A program made the position numbers and the translations under genes. DNA of 64,000 bases from Anthoceros angustus (taxonomy: Eukaryota > Streptophyta > Anthocerotopsida > Anthocerotales > Anthocerotaceae). Positions 10,785 through 19,371 of this stretch are shown here, piece by piece. The number at the start of each line of letters is the position of its first letter. The stretch's first letter is position 1. The stretch spans positions 1-64,000 of the forward strand of contig MU008162.1 in assembly GCA_010909165.1 (NCBI GenBank). The letters are read 5' to 3'. Below the pieces are notes generated by a model. The model was not told where the DNA came from, did no database searches, and saw only the letters and a list, made by a program, of their open reading frames with translations.

Positions 10785-11893
10785 AAGAGGGCCCATAGCG
10801 ATGATCGGGGTCCTCGGAAGAAAAGAAAAGTCCGGACCGATTGGAAGCTTAGGCGGTGGCACCCATTGCGGTTCATGTCCCAACGGATGAGGAGAGGTTA
10901 GAAGCGGTGAGAGATGAAGACCCTTTAACCCGTGTAAGGGAATGACATCACGAAAGTTGTTCGGAGGCGGTCTTGGTGAAGTGGAGAATCTAAGGCCCAT
11001 ATCCTCCGGATGCAGATCTGGAAGGTTGACGAAGCATGGACGAATTACTTGGCGGGTCATGTCGAAGGGAGAATAGAAGGCGTATTGCCTCATGTATGAT
11101 AGACCCGCGGAATGCGACAACATGGAAGCCTTTGGATTGGCAGCGATTCGAGGGCAAAACTTATGTCATGGGAGTACTTGGCGGGAATCACACTTTTGCG
11201 GCGATGAAGCATTTGGCTGATATGGCACCAGGGAAAAAACGGTTTCAGTCGAGGCTCACGTGTACTGCGGTCTCACACTGCAGGAGATGCGGGTTCTGGC
11301 TACAAACCACAATATTATGTCGGACAAGAGAAGAAAAATGTCTTTCATCAAGCAGGTCAGGTATCTCCGTTATGAGCTGCTTATTGCCAAGCGTGAAGGG
11401 TGCATATGACTATGGCATGGAAATTCAATTTGTACAAGGTTGGGCCTCATTGGCGACGAGGGAGAAGGCAGCGTTTGGCAAAACAAGGTGGATAACAGGA
11501 CTCATATACTTTGTATTGCAAAGCAAGAAGGGAGAATTTGGGAGAATATTGACAAAATATTTACAGTGGGAGGTGGGAGTTGCAGAAAAGACACATGCAG
11601 CAAGCAAGAAGGGCAAAGGAAAGCGGAAGGTCGGGAAGATTCCCGAAGGTTTGCAGTATATGAAATAGAAGGACATGCTAGCAAAGCCATGGAAGGCTTT
11701 CCGAGGTATACTGGAGTGTGGACAGGATATTACCACAGCGGAAAAAGTATTAGCTGAGTCGATAGACGAAAGGCATGGAGGGCGACATCACTTTGCGGAA
11801 GAAGGCGCATATCATCCAAGTTGCTATGGCGAAGCATCTTGGTACACATCGTTTGAGGAAGTCCGGAGAGTACCCACGATTCAGACGCTATGA
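10785..11893 (+). pseudogene. ParB-like (GGNHT motif) protein of the TIR element
   Basis: Plus-strand reading in three frames gives a basic entry (TDWKLR, near 10835), then KTYVMGVLGGNHTFAAMKHL with GGNHT at 11180-11194. Next comes VYCGLTLQEMRVLATNHN (11260-11313), a lysine-rich piece (KTHAASKKGKGKRKVGK, about 11597-11647) and a C-terminal part to 11893. A GG-H-(R/T) turn followed by a 'CGL..E...LA..HN' helix is the look of the ParB/sulfiredoxin-like nuclease fold; this assignment is from memory and moderate. The longest intact frame is 11036-11668 (210 codons), but the middle motif lies in another frame, so one to three indels separate the parts. Its place beside a DDE gene within the same TIRs suggests an accessory transposition protein. 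Confidence 0.55.
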
Positions 11894-11959
11894 TCATGAT
11901 TTTCAAACACGATTTGCGGAAGGTAAATCTTCCCTTGGTAGTATTTTCCTTTACCATCT

Positions 11960-12215
11960 GGATGGGCGCGGCGGCCAGCGTCCTCCCTGGTCCCGATGGC
12001 GGCGGCGGCCGGCGGCGCCCTCACGCCGGATGGATGCGGCGGCGCGGCGGCGCCCTCCCGGGTGGATGGATGCGGGCGCCGGCGGCGGCGCATCATGGAG
12101 CGTGTGGGCGCCGGCCCGGCCTCATGGGCGTGTGGGCGCCGGCGGCGGCGCCCGCATCATGGAGCGTGTGGGCGGCCGGCGGCGCACCGGCTCATGCTTT
12201 TACTCCGGTTGGACA
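11960..12215. repeat. GC-rich minisatellite near the element's right end
   Basis: The phrase catcatggagcgtgtgggc recurs at about 12090 and 12155, with a third related copy at about 12120. They are embedded in ggcggcggc and gcgccggc runs. Open frames here are compositional and not taken as genes. Confidence 0.75.
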
Positions 12216-12438
12216 ACAGCGGCGCCATGAGTGCGTTTCCGCATCCGCCGTTCAAAATCGAGAATAAAGCGCCGGCGGCGGCACCGTAAAATCCTTCCGC
12301 GTAATCCGCCGCCACCGCCATATGCACCAACACGACGCATGCGCACGTTCTATGGTCATGTTAGTTATGTCCCTCACGGAAATAGGGATATCGCCTACAA
12401 AAGAATCGGACAAGAAGGTTCACCCTCTTAAGGGGTTT
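12216..12438. other. Right subterminal region
   Basis: No gene is seen. An AAGGGGTTT motif at about 12430, like those at the left end, sits just inside the right TIR. Confidence 0.5.
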
Positions 12439-12467
12439 GTATATTAACCCCTTGCAACTATCGTGTT
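12439..12467 (-). repeat. Right terminal inverted repeat
   Basis: The plus strand reads gtatattaaccccttgcaac followed by tatcgtgtt, the reverse complement of the left end. It lies directly against the copia pre-integrase coding sequence. Confidence 0.8.
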
Positions 12468-13742
12468 AGGGATATAACCCTAACGAGATAAAACCTTCAT
12501 TCCCTTCTGAGACATGTCCTAACCGGAAATGCCACAAAGAAACATTTGGCTGCTCTGTTACACTGATTATATGATCTTTGACATTGTTTACCTGAAGTGA
12601 GTACAAAGTGCCACACTTTGATCCACGAGCTAACACAAGAGAACCTTTGAAGATCTTCCAAGAGTTATCCCCAAACCAGCAGTGGTAACCAGCATCATCC
12701 AAGCATCTGCGCTAATCATGCTCTTTGTCAACTTGAACATGCCTAACGTCCTTGACATGAATGAAGATCCGTTGTCAAACTTGAGTTGCACATCACCGCT
12801 GCGATCATGCGTAGTTATTTCCAAGCCTAACACATCCTTTCATTGTAGCATCATACGTGCTAAACCACTCTCTATGAGGAGTAACATGGAAAGATGCACC
12901 AGAGTCAATTATCCAATTGTAGAATAAATGATTACCCACGGCTGTTAATTGTGCAACATTCAAGTAAGAAGAGATAAGGACATCTCCGTCCTCAACAAAA
13001 TTTAACTCTTCCAACCTGACATTCGAAGTCGCCTTCTTGTCGTCCTGCTTCTTCTCTTTTCCTTGGTCCTTTTTGAACTTCTCGCACTCTTTTTTGAAGT
13101 GACCCCTTTTGTGACAATAGTGACACTCCACATTCTTGTTACGACTACGAGATTTGCTACGAGAAAAGCTTGTCCGGTTGCTTCCCCTTCGCGTGGACCT
13201 CCCTCTCACTATGAGACCTTTGGAACCTTTGGAAGGTTCCATGTTTTTCTCACCTCCTCGGTTAACAGGCTACCTTCTACATTTACAATGGTAAGACCAC
13301 TAGCGGGAGTACTCAGGCATGAAGGTGTCCCAACTCTGCAGTAATGTGACCAGAAACATAGCTCTCACGGAATCAGGAATGTGATACCTTGAGATGAGGC
13401 TGAAAATGGTATTGAAATCATTCGGATGATCGGACATCCTCGTCCCTTCCTTCATCTTCAAGTCCACCATTTTCAATACCACACGAAGCCGCACTTTGCT
13501 TCTCATACAGTCCTGCACACCGTCGTAACTTGTGGTCTTATCTTTCACATTGAAGTACATTTTGACAATGTTAGCATGATAGTAGATCTAGCAAGCTCAT
13601 CCAGTCCTGCCACTCATCGAGTCATACTATACGGTTTGGCCTAACTGACTTTATGGGCTTGATGCTTTTACGCACTAGAACATTATACACTTGTTCTTTC
13701 GAGCGGGAAGTTAGTACCATCTAACTTCTCGATATTGAAAAT
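12468..13742 (-). pseudogene. Copia gag, protease and pre-integrase region
   Basis: Minus-strand reading starts with EKLDGTNFP (about 13703-13730), the usual copia gag opening. It passes through the UBN2 region (13560-13300, DLKMKEGTRMSDHPNDFNTI) to a basic stretch and a CCHC knuckle, CHYCHKRGHFKKEC (13084-13125, spacing C-2-C-4-H-4-C). The protease active site WIIDSGASFHVT is at about 12880-12912. After a frameshift come the rest of the protease and the pre-integrase motif LWHFRLGHVSE (about 12505-12540), which ends at the TIR element. Gag forms the particle and the protease matures the polyprotein. At least three frame changes and a stop near 13640 break it. Confidence 0.93.
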
Positions 13743-14059
13743 AGCGTTTTACGATGATGAAGATATCATAACTCAAAAATCGTCTGAGATAAAACACTCG
13801 ACTCGCCTTGTCGAGAAAAGTCAAAGAAGAAAAAGCGATCCGTGCCGTGTATTTTGCGTTGTTGTTCCCGGAAATATGCTGTTGAATATTTTGAATTTTC
13901 TTTCGCCGCCCGACTTCGACACCACGATTATTTCGGTGCGGGTTCTTGGGCGACCGCGGCGCTCTCGCCCTCGCTGCGCTCTCGGCTCGCGGCGTTCGCG
14001 CCGTGCTCACCTCGGCCGCAACTCTGCTGCGCAGCGGCTCACATGACAATCTGGCGGGT
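13743..14059 (-). other. Leader between the copia 5' LTR and gag
   Basis: No tRNA-iMet primer site is visible where it should border the 5' LTR. The part nearest gag is AT-rich; from about 13935 it becomes GC-rich and merges with the repeat that has replaced the inner LTR. Confidence 0.5.
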
Positions 14060-14120
14060 AGTCGCGCTGGCGGCACCGTGCCCGCGCCCGCGCCCGTGGC
14101 CCGGCCGCGCCCGTGGCCCG

Positions 14121-14156
<36 letters not shown>

Positions 14157-14526
14157 GCCCGCGCCCGCGCCCGTGGCCCGGCCGCGCCCGCGCCCGCCGC
14201 CCGCGCCCGTGGCCCGGCCGCGCCCGCCGCCCGCGCCCGCGCCCGCCCGCGCCCGTGGCCCGGCCGCGCCGCCCGCGCCCGTGGCCCGGCCGCGCCCGCG
14301 CCCGCGCCCGCGGCCGCCGCCCGTGCCCGCGGCTGCGCGCCCGTGGCCCGGCCGCGCCCGTGGCCCGGCCGCGCCCGTGGCCCGGCCGCGCCCGTGGCCC
14401 GGCCCGGCCGCGCCCGCGCCCGCGCCCGTGGCCCGGCCGCGCCCGCGGCCGCCGCCCGTGCCCGCGCCCGTGCCCGCGCCCGCCTGTGTCGCGGCCTCCG
14501 CCGTGCCCGCACGGCCGAAGCCCCTA
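14060..14526. repeat. GC-rich repeat block inside the copia 5' LTR position
   Basis: It is nearly pure C/G with (cgcgcc)n runs and the recurring 17-mer cgcgcccgtggcccggc. The minus strand is rich in regularly spaced GGG runs, so G-quadruplex formation is possible. Open frames here (Pro/Ala/Arg on plus, Gly/Arg/Ala on minus) come only from composition. Confidence 0.85.
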
Positions 14527-14644
14527 GGAAGGAGCACAAGAAGCTTCCTAGTGATTAGCTTCAGCTAAACTAATGATACTTAACTGACACCTAACTTAGA
14601 CTAAGTGTATTAGTCTAAGTACATTGGGCTTTAATACCCTTACA
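14527..14644 (-). repeat. Truncated 5' LTR of the copia element
   Basis: It matches 2191-2308 with about three substitutions and ends ...cccttaca at 14644. The inner 140 bp of the LTR, including the TATA box, is absent and the GC-rich block begins instead. Confidence 0.88.
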
Positions 14645-14649
14645 GATAG
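14645..14649. repeat. Target site duplication GATAG, right copy
   Basis: It is identical to 2046-2050 and directly follows the LTR end. Confidence 0.85.
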
Positions 14650-14731
14650 AGCATCCTTCATAGGAAGCCATGCTAGATTATGTGTCCAGCAATACTGATT
14701 GCCCCATGCTTAGACTCATGGCTATCATCTA

Positions 14732-14746
14732 TTTAAGCTTTGATAC
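14732..14746 (-). other. Primer-binding-site-like sequence of a second LTR element
   Basis: The minus strand reads TGGTATCAAAGC, one base from the tRNA-iMet primer site TGGTATCAGAGC. It is preceded by ...aaaatgaaca, a plausible LTR end. It would belong to the minus-strand element whose leader and coiled-coil gag continue at 2045-1031. Confidence 0.45.
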
Positions 14747-14833
14747 CATGTTCATTTTATGTGCGGAAGACCTCTCACACAAACACTAAGTGCAGGAGAC
14801 AATGAATGAATTAATAGCGTCAAATTGTTCTTA

Positions 14834-15600
14834 TTAACAAAGTAACTGAGGTAGGTTAAATAAATATAACCCTAATAGTAGTTGGGTGTCGTCGTCGTAG
14901 TCCATTTCCCTCCACTTCAAGGCTGACGTCTCCAATGTTGTTGACATTGGACGTTCCCCTTCAGTCTGATGCCCTGCTGATGTCTCACCTGGCTGCCCCG
15001 ACCTTCCTTTGCCGTATTGTAGGGTCTGATCCACCTCCTGATCCTCCTCCTCGCTGCTTTCCTCCCACTATTTGTGGACTGTTAAGACACTCCTGATCCA
15101 ATCGGTCCATCATCCTCTAACTCTTCATTGGACACATCGCTGAGCTTTACTTCAAGGAGGTCGCAAACCTTTGACTCCATTCCAGCTAAGTCATCTCTAA
15201 ACGTTGAGGTGACCTTCTAGTAAACCCTTCTGACTGCCTTGCTCTTTCCTCTTGTTAATTCTCCAACCTTCTCCTTAAGCTTGGCAGTCTCCTCCTTATG
15301 CTTCAAGAGCCCAGCCTTGGCTCTCACTGCCTTCTTGGCCCAAGAGAAGACTGTCCCTTGAGGTCCCTTACCGTCTTCCTTTCCAATACACCATGGCCAT
15401 GAGCCTCACCTTTCATTGTCTGCAACTCGTCACTGCCTTGTCCAGCTCCTTCCTTACTTCGGCTAAGGTATTCTCGTGGGCTTCCTCGTCTTGCCTGATG
15501 GTTATGCCAAGAATATGGTGCTGAGCTTCCAGCAGGGATCTTGCCGCAAGCTAGGGGATCATTCACCATTTCCAACGTACAATATCCCGTTATGAGATAT
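14834..15600 (-). pseudogene. Coiled-coil gag-like remnant, second piece
   Basis: Minus-strand frames give charged helix-rich protein such as KLKEKVGELTRGKSKAV and DLLEVKLSDVSNEELEDDGP, broken by several stops. A further open frame (15034-14834) ends with a TAA before the possible LTR. Composition matches the 1031-2045 piece, but I see no shared stretch. No pol motifs are present. It may be the gag of a pol-less LTR element. Confidence 0.4.
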
Positions 15601-15669
15601 TAGAGCTTTTACTTGATCATGAATTAACAATAGTCGGTAATTTTGTAATGGATCTGGGCGTTCCAATCC

Positions 15670-15881
15670 TCAAATGCTTATAAACTCATCATCTTCATTT
15701 TGTATATGTATTAGTCCATCTTCAAATAAGCCTATAACTTTACCATCTTCTCTTCTTACTAATTGAATTACCCCATAATCATCATGACGTGGTACTTGAT
15801 GAATTTCTATTCGAACATCGGTTATTCCAAACTCCACATGATCTCGAAGGTACTTTATCTCATTTCCAAATATTAGAGCTA
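15670..15881 (-). pseudogene. Open continuation of the RING-H2 gene in another frame
   Basis: Directly after the RING stop codon the minus strand stays open for about 70 codons in a different frame, without an in-frame ATG, and stops at 15672-15670. It reads as ordinary protein, for example FGITDVRIEIHQVPRHDDYG and QLVRREDGKVIGLFEDG. The switch falls in 'aaaataaattaa', an easy place for an indel. It may be the true C-terminus of the RING protein or a second exon. Confidence 0.4.
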
Positions 15882-16286
15882 TTAATTTATTTTAATAAAC
15901 AGTACTCTAGAATTTTCTAATTGAGTTGAGTTTTCAAATCCATCAACATATATACTTCTACCATTTCCTAATGTTATAGTAGCTACCCCATTATGGAATG
16001 ATATTTGGTGAGATTGTAATCGGATCTCACCCATTCCAATGTTCACATCAATTTCTAAATATCCCTCAAGACGATAAAACATTTTAATCCTACAGTTGGG
16101 GCATGTACTATTTTCCTCTATCCATGGCGTAAGACATATCTTGTGAAAAATGTGACCACATTCATTGACCTTGATGATCTCTTCTTCTTTTTCAATACCA
16201 TGAAGACAAATGGTACAATCAATTCTTTCATTGTTATCATACTTGTTTACCGTTATATTTGGGGCAATCATTGTCTCATCGTCCAT
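15882..16286 (-). CDS. RING-H2 finger protein, probable E3 ubiquitin ligase
   Basis: This is an uninterrupted 134-codon frame. Residues about 24-66 form a RING-H2 finger: CTIC, 15 residues, C-G-H, two residues, H, two residues, C, ten residues, then CPNC, which fits C3H2C3 spacing. In known plants RING-H2 proteins bind an E2 enzyme and pass ubiquitin to substrates; substrate and location cannot be told here. No transmembrane segment or signal peptide is seen. The start is the first ATG upstream of the finger. A TATATATA lies 62 bp upstream of it. Small intronless RING-H2 genes are common in plants. The protein may continue beyond the stop in another frame (15881-15670). Confidence 0.72.
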   Translation of the reverse strand: MDDETMIAPNITVNKYDNNERIDCTICLHGIEKEEEIIKVNECGHIFHKICLTPWIEENSTCPNCRIKMFYRLEGYLEIDVNIGMGEIRLQSHQISFHNGVATITLGNGRSIYVDGFENSTQLENSRVLFIKIN

Positions 16287-16347
16287 ATTGATTCAAAGCT
16301 TTGCAACCTGAGCCCTCTACGGACAGTAATTGTTAATACCATAAGCA

Positions 16348-16355
16348 TATATATA
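16348..16355 (-). promoter_or_regulatory. Possible TATA box of the RING-H2 gene
   Basis: TATATATA on the minus strand lies about 62 bp before the ATG. The surroundings are AT-rich, so chance occurrence is possible. Confidence 0.35.
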
Positions 16356-17270
16356 CCATAAGCATGTATATGTGGTGGTTTAATCTTGCTTCTTTCTTGA
16401 TGGTGGACACACTCATAGTCAATTGATGGCGGTTTCTGATTCTGACATTGAATTGTGGAAGCTCAAGGAAAACTTCAAGAATCATCATTTTAATTTCTCT
16501 ATCATGGATATATAGATAGTGATTTACATTATTCTAACATGCAACAAAATTTCCCACGAATATAAAAGACTCAATAGCTTGCAAAAAAAATAGTCTTGGA
16601 GTTTAAAATATTAAAAATTGTAAAACACATCCTTCAGCTTGAGAGTTTAGAGACCATGGAACCATATGAATATTAAACTCATCCAACGATATAGATAATT
16701 GGAATTGAATTTACACACTTCATGCTCCCACAACCTCTAGACTTCTCTATCCTTCTCAATAAGAGTATGGAGGAAAAAGCTAGGGAATGCTCTTTTGGCT
16801 AATACCCTTGACCATTACTCCTTATATAGGGACACTTTTGTGTTTTCATTTTGAAGTAACTGTTTTATTAAGCCTCATCCTTTATATATATGGATGGGTT
16901 TATTGCATTTCTAAGTAACTATTTTATTAAGCCTTATGTAGGCTAGTTTTCTCAATTCCTAAACAAGCCTTGAATACCACTAACCTCAATTCACTTATTT
17001 TGATCTTCCATTGAACAAGGCACTGCCTTTAAGCTATCCACCAAACCAACCATCTTAGCCAAATCTTCTTAAAGCTAAGATAAAGGCTCCAAAAATTCTT
17101 ATACTCTACATCATCGGCTTGGAAAACTTTGTTGTTGTAGGAATCTAGTCTTGTGAGTATTGATCACAACCCTTCACCTTCCTGGCCCCGTCTAATTCCC
17201 ACCCAATATGTCTTGCCTTTCCTGGTATGGATTTGGTCCTTTGGAACTAGAATTATGCCTCCTACTCAGA
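16356..17270. other. AT-rich intergenic stretch
   Basis: No gene or repeat is recognised. A phrase 'ggacacttttgtgttt...taactgttttattaagcc' is partly repeated near 16850 and 16915. Confidence 0.5.
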
Positions 17271-17620
17271 TACCTACATCATTTTTCTCTTCTTTGTCGC
17301 GTGTCCAGCTAGAGAATGCGCGATGAAGAAGAGTTGTAGAGCTAAGTTGTACACCCCTTCGGTGATATGGAAGGGAGCCTATGACCCTACCTACATCATT
17401 TTTCTCTTCTTTGTCGCGTGTCCAGCTAGAGAATGCGCAATGAAGAAGAGTTGTAGAGCTAAGTTGTACACCCCTTCGGTGATATGGAAGGGAGCCTATG
17501 ACCCTACCTACATCATTTTTCTCTTCTTTGTCGCGTGTCCAGCTAGAGAATGCGCGATGAAGAAGAGTTGTAGAGCTAAGTTGTACACCCCTTCGGCGAT
17601 ATGGAAGGGAGCCTATGACC
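17271..17620. repeat. 117-bp tandem repeat, three copies
   Basis: The marker 'catttttctcttctttg' recurs at 17280, 17397 and 17514, exactly 117 bp apart, with only a few substitutions. Because 117 is a multiple of three, the plus strand (17323-17748) and minus strand (17682-17266) both stay open. The protein repeat on plus is 39 residues, but I do not call it a gene. Confidence 0.92.
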
Positions 17621-18435
17621 TCACTGCCCGCTACGCTAGCCCACCCCACTTCTTCTTTCATGCAAACATTTGTGTGGATCATGATTCATTGATCCTGGAA
17701 AGTTTTAGCTCATTCCGCTTCATATTCAATTTGGGTAGGTATAAGTAGTTAACGTTGCGCCCTTCCAAACTAATTTAAACTTTAAGTCAGGGTGGAGCTG
17801 GAAAGTTATCCAACAGCCGCATTTTGGGACATGTATGCTCAAGTTATGCTTGTCCTTTTTAGACCTTTAAGTATCCTATTTTTGGGATTCTCTGTATGAC
17901 CATATTCTACAATTAAGTTCTTGCACTTCAATGCTACAACTACACAAAAATGCACATTCATAGACGAAGGGTCATACATCCCTATGTAATCCATCTTGGT
18001 CCATTGTCTTCTTGTTACGCTCAAGCTAGGCCCCTAAGCATGAATAATAGGGTATGGGGCCATGAAGCTTGGGATGGGTAGCACTTCATCCAAGCAGTGA
18101 TCCTTCCCAAAGACCCTTATCAGTCTTATCAGTGGAGTTCAAATGAACTCACGTCTAGATGTAACTACTTGACAGGAGGAAGATTTTTGGATTCAAACCT
18201 AAGACATGGGTTAGTTTTACCATGCGCACCATTTGAGCCATGGGTTGGTTTTGAATAAACACTCATGATCACCATGGGCTCGTTCTTGGATCCGAACCTT
18301 TTTTTGTTTAGCGAATTCAGAGACTTTATATACATTTCAAAGTATATGAAGAAATCCCACATTGAGATTTTGATGTGGAGTAACCCCGAAGGGCACTAAC
18401 AACTCAGATTTTTGATCTGGAAGAATCCCGTAGGG
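17621..18435. other. Intergenic stretch without recognisable gene
   Basis: Short frames only. A phrase around 'gggcactaacaact' occurs at 18391 and 18434, leading into the minisatellite. Confidence 0.5.
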
Positions 18436-18546
18436 CACTAACAACTGGCTGCCCTCACACTGCGAAGACGATCACTAACAACTGGCTGCCCTCACACTGC
18501 GAAGACGATCACTAACAACTGGCTGCCCTCACACTGCGAAGACGAT
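18436..18546. repeat. 37-bp tandem repeat, three perfect copies
   Basis: The unit begins cactaacaactggctgccc and ends gcgaagacgat. It starts at 18436, 18473 and 18510. Confidence 0.93.
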
Positions 18547-18976
18547 CGAGGGCATGCTGTTTTAGTGAATACGTTTGTGCTCTCATGAAGTGTAGGGTCT
18601 AAGGTATTAGATTTGGCATGGCCTATGCTTCACTGGATGTATAATTGCCTAGGTCTATGCTTCACTGGATGTATAATTGCCTAGGTCTACGCTTCACTAG
18701 ATGTGACGAGGGCATGATGTTTTAGTGAATACGTTTGTGCTCTCATAAAGTGTAGGGTCTAAGGTATTAGATTTGGCATGGCCTATCCTTCACTGGATGT
18801 ATAATTGCCTAGGTCTATGCTTCACTGGATGTATAATTGCCTAGGCCTATGCTTCACTGGATGTATAATTGCCTAGGTCTATGCTTCATTGGATGTATAA
18901 TTGCCTAGGTCTATGCTTCACTGGATGTATAATTGCCTAGGTCTATGCTTCACGGGATGTATAATTGCCTAGGTCT
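18547..18976. repeat. Higher-order minisatellite with a 32-bp subunit
   Basis: The 32-bp unit (ctatgcttcactggatgtat, then aattgcctaggt) occurs about nine times. It lies inside a larger duplication: the stretch 'cgagggcatg.tgttttagtgaatacg...' begins at 18547 and again near 18706, followed by two then six subunits. Confidence 0.9.
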
Positions 18977-19259
18977 GAGAGAATACGTTATTGTCTCAAT
19001 AATGCTTCACGGAGCAATAGTCAATCAAATAACTAACATAGAAATTCTATCAATTATCTAACACAGACATCAAAACGATATAGATGTCACACTTCTTCTC
19101 AACATAGGCGGGAGACGTGGATTGCATTGCATGAACAAATGTGGTAAGCACGGAACAAAGATAGGAATTTAATGCACATGAATTGTTTACATATAAGGAA
19201 CAATTATTGCTTCATAACTGCTAAACTAATTACGAAACTAACCATTGTTTAAAGTCCTG
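18977..19259. other. AT-rich stretch before the array
   Basis: No gene or further repeat is recognised. Confidence 0.5.
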
Positions 19260-19281
19260 ATATATATATATATATATATAT
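19260..19281. repeat. (TA)11 microsatellite at the array boundary
   Basis: It is a pure AT/TA run. It replaces the 'gatgatataga' that precedes 'tggggatgagg' in other units, so the array starts exactly at its end. Confidence 0.95.
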
Positions 19282-19371
19282 GGGGATGAGGATACGAAGG
19301 CAGAATTTCTAAAATCCCTCTCAACTAACTTTCCAGCCTACATTCCCCCAGTTCCCGTGGTTATTTCTAAC

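Larger units (their letters stand above)
4740..12467. mobile_element. DNA transposon with terminal inverted repeats, nested in the copia
   Basis: The two ends are inverted copies of each other (4740-4770 and 12439-12467). They interrupt the copia exactly between its GAG pre-integrase segment and the CxxC of the integrase finger. Inside are a minus-strand DUF7869-like DDE gene (about 8200-5463) and a plus-strand ParB-like gene (about 10785-11893), divergently arranged. It is about 7.7 kb. A target duplication is not certain: 'aacgag' occurs near both flanks, but the TIR would then have unequal ends. It does not match the CACTA, hAT, Mutator or Tc1 ends I know. Confidence 0.75.
2051..14644 (-). 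mobile_element. Ty1/copia LTR retrotransposon, disrupted by a nested DNA element
   Basis: LTR sequence in the same orientation is present at both ends, each outer end is TG/CA, and GATAG flanks both sides. On the minus strand the domains run gag (UBN2 type), CCHC zinc knuckle, aspartic protease, GAG pre-integrase, integrase, reverse transcriptase and RNase H. INT before RT defines Ty1/copia. The element is 12.6 kb as found; removing the 4740-12467 insertion leaves about 4.9 kb. Numerous frameshifts and stops make it non-autonomous as given. The right (5') LTR keeps only its first 118 bp or so and then passes into a GC-rich repeat. Confidence 0.93.

Noticed and set aside
11881-12289. Overlapping frames of 97-151 codons over the GC-rich minisatellite
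   Set aside because: They are compositional, with repeats rather than a domain.
13842-14568. Long open frames of Pro/Ala/Arg or Gly/Arg/Ala on both strands
   Set aside because: They arise from C/G-only repeats in which stop codons cannot occur, and carry no domain.
18547-18976. Regular 32-bp repeats that might suggest a CRISPR array
   Set aside because: The repeats are contiguous without unique spacers, in plant DNA with no cas genes. It is a minisatellite.
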